NCBI RefSeq assembly: GCF_014204325.1
Contig: NZ_JACHKT010000029.1
Coordinates: 1 to 64,000 of the forward strand
DNA from: Arcicella rosea
Lineage (GTDB): Bacteria; Bacteroidota; Bacteroidia; Cytophagales; Spirosomataceae
Length of the DNA: 64,000 nucleotides
Direction: 5' to 3'
The first letter of the stretch is position 1; each line of letters begins with the position of its first letter. Of the stretch, positions 62,101 through 64,000 are shown piece by piece. The position numbers and the translations under genes were made by a program. The notes under the pieces were generated by a model that made no database searches, had not been told where the DNA came from, and worked only from the letters and a program-made list of their open reading frames with translations.

Positions 62101-64000
62101 ACCACAAATGGCATTGGTATCAACAGGAGCAATAACAGGTTTGACTGGCTTCGGTGAAACCTTTAAACTAAATATGACCGAAGTATCAGAAACACAACCA
62201 ATTGAATTTTTTAAAACAACTTTATAACTATAAGTACCAGCCGTTAAAACATCCGTTCCTTTAACTGATAAAGTATTAATCGCTGAAGCTAATGTAGTAG
62301 TATCTCTTTTCCAAACATAAGAAGTACCTCCACTTGTAGCTGTTAATGTTTTCACTTCTGTTCCACATACTAAATTTGGACTGACAGATGAAATCACTGG
62401 AGTAGCAGGCTTGGGAGAAACTTTTAAGCTTATCGCTAACGAAGTATCAGAAAAACAACCTGCAGCATTTTTTAGCACAACTTTGTAATTATAAGTTCCT
62501 GCCACTAAAACATCTGTCCCTTTAACTGATAAAGTATTGATGACAGTACTTAGCGTTGTTGTATCACGTTTCCAAATATAAGAAGCACCACCACTGGTAG
62601 CAGTTAAAACTTTTGTAGTAGTGCCACAAATTAAATTAGGAACAACTGGCGAAATGATTGGTGTTGTGGGTTTCGGAGAATATGTTAAATTGATTATCGC
62701 AGAAGTATCAGAAGCACAGCCAACTGCATTAATAAGTACTACTTTATACTTATAAACTCCCGCTGTAACAAGGCTAGCTCCGCTGATTGCTAAACTATTG
62801 GTCGTTGAACTAAGTACTGTGCCATCTCGCTTCCAAATATAAGACGTTCCACCCGTCGTTGCGGTTAATGTTTTTGTATCAGTTCCACAAATTAAATTGG
62901 GACTGACTGGTGAAATTACTGGCGTTGTTGGCTTAGGCGAAACCTTTAAAGTAACAGCCACCGAAGTATCAGATGCACAACCAACTGAATTTTGAAGAAC
63001 TACTTTGTAATTATAAGTCCCTGCAACTAAAACATCATTTCCTGTAACAGCTAAAGTATTTGTACTAGAACTCAATACTGTTCCATTTCGCTTCCAAAGA
63101 TAAGAAGCTCCGCCAGTTGTTGCGGTTAATGTTTTTGTATCAGTTCCACAAATTAAATTGGGACTGACTGGTGAAATTACGGGCGTTGTTGGTTTGGGAG
63201 AAACCTTTAAAGTAACAGCCACCGAAGTATCAGATGCACAACCAACTGAATTTTGAAGAACTACTTTGTAATTATAAGTGCCTGCAACTAAAACATCGTT
63301 TCCTGTAACAGCTAAAGTATTTGTACTAGAACTCAATACTGTTCCATTTCGCTTCCAAAGATAAGAAGCTCCTCCCGTCGTTGCGGTTAATGTTTTTGTA
63401 TCAGTTCCACAAATTAAATTGGGACTGACTGGTGAAATTACTGGCGTTGTTGGTTTCGGTGATACTTTTAAACTAACAGCAGTACTCGTTGATGTACAAC
63501 CTGTTGTACTATTAGTTGTTGAAACGCTATAAGAATAAGTACCCGCAGTTGTTACAGAAGTTCCTGCAACTGATAACGTTGCTGTGGCGATACTTAAAGA
63601 TGTTCCGTCTCTTTTCCAATCATAATTGGCTGCACCACTCGCTACAACGTTTCTAATACTTGAACCACAAACAGCCGTTGTAACATCTGTCGGTGGAGTA
63701 ACCGTTGGAGCAGTAGGAACAATTTGTGTAACCGTAAAAGCACTTACTGAAATATAAGAACCAATCGCAGTTTGTTTTACTTTTGCCGTATAAGTTCCGG
63801 GCGTAGCAAGATAAGTTTGTGTTGTAGCAACTAAAACATTGCTAGCATTATACCATTCATAAACAACATAACCACTTGGTAAAGTAAGTTTTGAAGTTCC
63901 CGTAGCAGTACACGTATAAACACCAGAAGCTGTAATTATTGGCGTTTGTGCAGACGATACCTTTAATGATAGGATCAACCAAATCATTAAAAGATATGAA
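59188..64000 (-). CDS. Giant Ig-repeat T9SS secreted protein, 5' end cut by the window edge
   Basis: At least 1599 residues. The frame stays open to the window's right edge (reading SYLLMIWLILSLKVSSAQ), so the Met at 63987 lies inside the signal peptide and the true start is probably just outside. About eighteen Ig-like domains follow; the N-terminal half has eight homologous domains of about 87 residues with cores like ATTGGASYLWKRNGT and NSVGCASDTS. Two adjacent copies (63168-62907 region) are identical in protein. The C-terminal half has more diverged domains. The tail GVNVYPNPTASGDITIQVVE to KKVLVMN is a T9SS sorting domain. It is likely a surface adhesin; ligand unknown. Confidence 0.9.
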   Translation of the reverse strand, partial: SYLLMIWLILSLKVSSAQTPIITASGVYTCTATGTSKLTLPSGYVVYEWYNASNVLVATTQTYLATPGTYTAKVKQTAIGSYISVSAFTVTQIVPTAPTVTPPTDVTTAVCGSSIRNVVASGAANYDWKRDGTSLSIATATLSVAGTSVTTAGTYSYSVSTTNSTTGCTSTSTAVSLKVSPKPTTPVISPVSPNLICGTDTKTLTATTGGASYLWKRNGTVLSSSTNTLAVTGNDVLVAGTYNYKVVLQNSVGCASDTSVAVTLKVSPKPTTPVISPVSPNLICGTDTKTLTATTGGASYLWKRNGTVLSSSTNTLAVTGNDVLVAGTYNYKVVLQNSVGCASDTSVAVTLKVSPKPTTPVISPVSPNLICGTDTKTLTATTGGTSYIWKRDGTVLSSTTNSLAISGASLVTAGVYKYKVVLINAVGCASDTSAIINLTYSPKPTTPIISPVVPNLICGTTTKVLTATSGGASYIWKRDTTTLSTVINTLSVKGTDVLVAGTYNYKVVLKNAAGCFSDTSLAISLKVSPKPATPVISSVSPNLVCGTEVKTLTATSGGTSYVWKRDTTTLASAINTLSVKGTDVLTAGTYSYKVVLKNSIGCVSDTSVIFSLKVSPKPVKPVIAPVDTNAICGISTKTLTATTGGTSYIWKRDTTTLSSKINALIITGNDVLKAGTYAYKVVLQNAVGCLSDTSVAVSLKVSPKPATPVITTPSSTLICGSETKILTATSGGSSYIWKRGGTILSSKVNTITVARSDVSTDGTFNFTVTLKNIVGCSSDTSAVQALVLSVNPAKPTIIAGSTTTFCDGGSVVLSSSYTSNENVWSRINGTDIQTSGANGITVTTSNTYTVKAKNIYSCFSVSSEPQIVTVNANPSPPVVLEGTAVSICNLDSTVLNANNKGNGVYSWNNGKKTRSITVNTAGNYSLTYTDGNTCTSAPSLVTVLTVNPLPAKPTITATRPLEFCDEDFTTLRSSVSSGYIWSNGQTSAQIDVKVSSIISVIAVSDKGCKSKDASNPVTVIVNPLPNTPNVLANGPLIFCPDSTVTLSSSVIGTEYIWTNTLNSTVFNKTQAVIIAEPGEYAVQAISVKKCVSKISKSVKVNVREAPQPASILASPIATFCKGGNVTLRALIANGNVDRYSWRNEDNQKEIATASSITTDTSGRYSVKVRDVFGCFSAYSRVLKVTVNPLPNKPTLTIVRPKIFCDGDSTLLQASLPSTTTNGSKNIYQWTVDGQLQNNINGRTFVWKKANSIGVAIIDTNGCKSVASSDTIKTTVNSLPSAPSITIRGSNPFCADKNVSLTAIGVQANSYKWSISSSTSSTITVNTAGNVTVQAVSAFGCFSKSSQPIILNTYPLPTAPQIVNVSSTVFCDGESVTLSTVNTNKAYWFKTTNDSLGTGSNNRITINKSGNYFARVEDKNSCFSAPSNSITVDVRSLPSTPVITQAGAFYLEAQSNGDEEGYIWKYNNDVQKNFLSKTIKVKKDGDYQVQSSVLYNQVALPSGKLMCYSKPSVVYKYVQDLSFEGVNVYPNPTASGDITIQVVEDLVGAELIVYTMEGKIIDEFKIGKFDTPKTIKLTGSIGNVYYIKLKTDSFEKVKKVLVMN
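62902..63423. repeat. Near-identical 261-bp tandem repeats inside the Ig-repeat gene
   Basis: Two successive 261-bp units (repeat landmarks GACTGACTGG at 62901 and 63162, and again near 63423) differ by only a few silent bases. Flanking units are clearly homologous but more diverged. This indicates recent duplication or gene conversion. Confidence 0.85.

Noticed and set aside
63985-63987. Met at 63987 as the true start of the giant Ig-repeat protein
   Set aside because: The frame continues upstream with SYLL, which extends the signal peptide core, so the start is likely beyond the window edge.
1-64000. tRNA, rRNA or insertion sequences
   Set aside because: No tRNA-like cloverleaf, rRNA segment, transposase or integrase was recognised on either strand while reading; a dedicated scan was not possible.

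Overview
The window looks like a chromosomal segment from an AT-rich member of the Bacteroidota, most likely a Cytophagales bacterium of the Spirosoma/Flectobacillus/Runella type. The evidence is two SusC/SusD pairs, an ECF sigma/FecR regulatory pair, two proteins ending in type IX secretion sorting domains, Bacteroidota-type promoters (TTG, about 20 nt, TAnnTTTG), a fused SecDF and an HYC_CC_PP-type small protein. I cannot assign genus or species. No tRNA, rRNA, CRISPR array or insertion sequence was recognised.

Layout. 1-3.4 kb: aldo/keto reductase, a ThuA-like protein, a 41-bp tandem repeat array and a secreted TIM-barrel sugar isomerase. 3.8-13.2 kb: a glycan utilisation locus with ECF sigma factor, FecR anti-sigma, SusC with an STN signalling domain, SusD and a GH92 alpha-mannosidase. 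13.5-16 kb: a Tat-exported small subunit and a GMC flavin dehydrogenase. 16-22.6 kb: housekeeping genes on the minus strand (RmlD-like reductase, cyclophilin, hemC, holB, a GlmU-like protein, L31 type B) with one broken hydrolase gene on the plus strand. 22.6-25.8 kb: divergent rpmE2 and nrdA promoters, both with long leaders. 26-28.6 kb: a Spy-like small protein and a three-gene coupled operon of two LVIVD-type lipoproteins and a probable barrel protein. 28.7-37.7 kb: nadA, nadC, an unknown small exported protein, secDF, an amino-acid permease and prfC. 37.8-41.1 kb: a TM2 protein facing a four-gene overlapping operon (LolA-like, YidD-like with a signal peptide, two TPR-like proteins with a shared LPGAG membrane module). 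41.3-50.7 kb: phosphosugar mutase, a second SusC/SusD pair and a secreted metalloprotease with a T9SS tail. 50.9-52.8 kb: accD and a DUF1778/GNAT toxin-antitoxin pair. 52.9-57 kb: a metal-handling cluster (HMA protein, an HMA-AraC regulator, a TonB receptor with a Cys-Cys plug motif, an HYC_CC_PP-like protein) interrupted by a hairpin-flanked 21-bp repeat array. 57.4-64 kb: DUF2752 and TM2 proteins, a Tat-type sugar isomerase, and a very large Ig-repeat T9SS protein that runs off the right edge.

Two themes stand out. First, the intergenic DNA is unusually rich in built-up repeats: a perfect 66-bp palindrome, 41-bp, 29-bp and 21-bp tandem arrays, and long inverted repeats assembled from 7-11-bp words, with different vocabularies at different loci. 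Second, two compact envelope gene sets look under-described: the LolA/YidD/LPGAG operon at 38.3-41.1 kb and the HMA/AraC/TonB set at 52.9-57 kb. All assignments are from reading the sequence; no searches were run.
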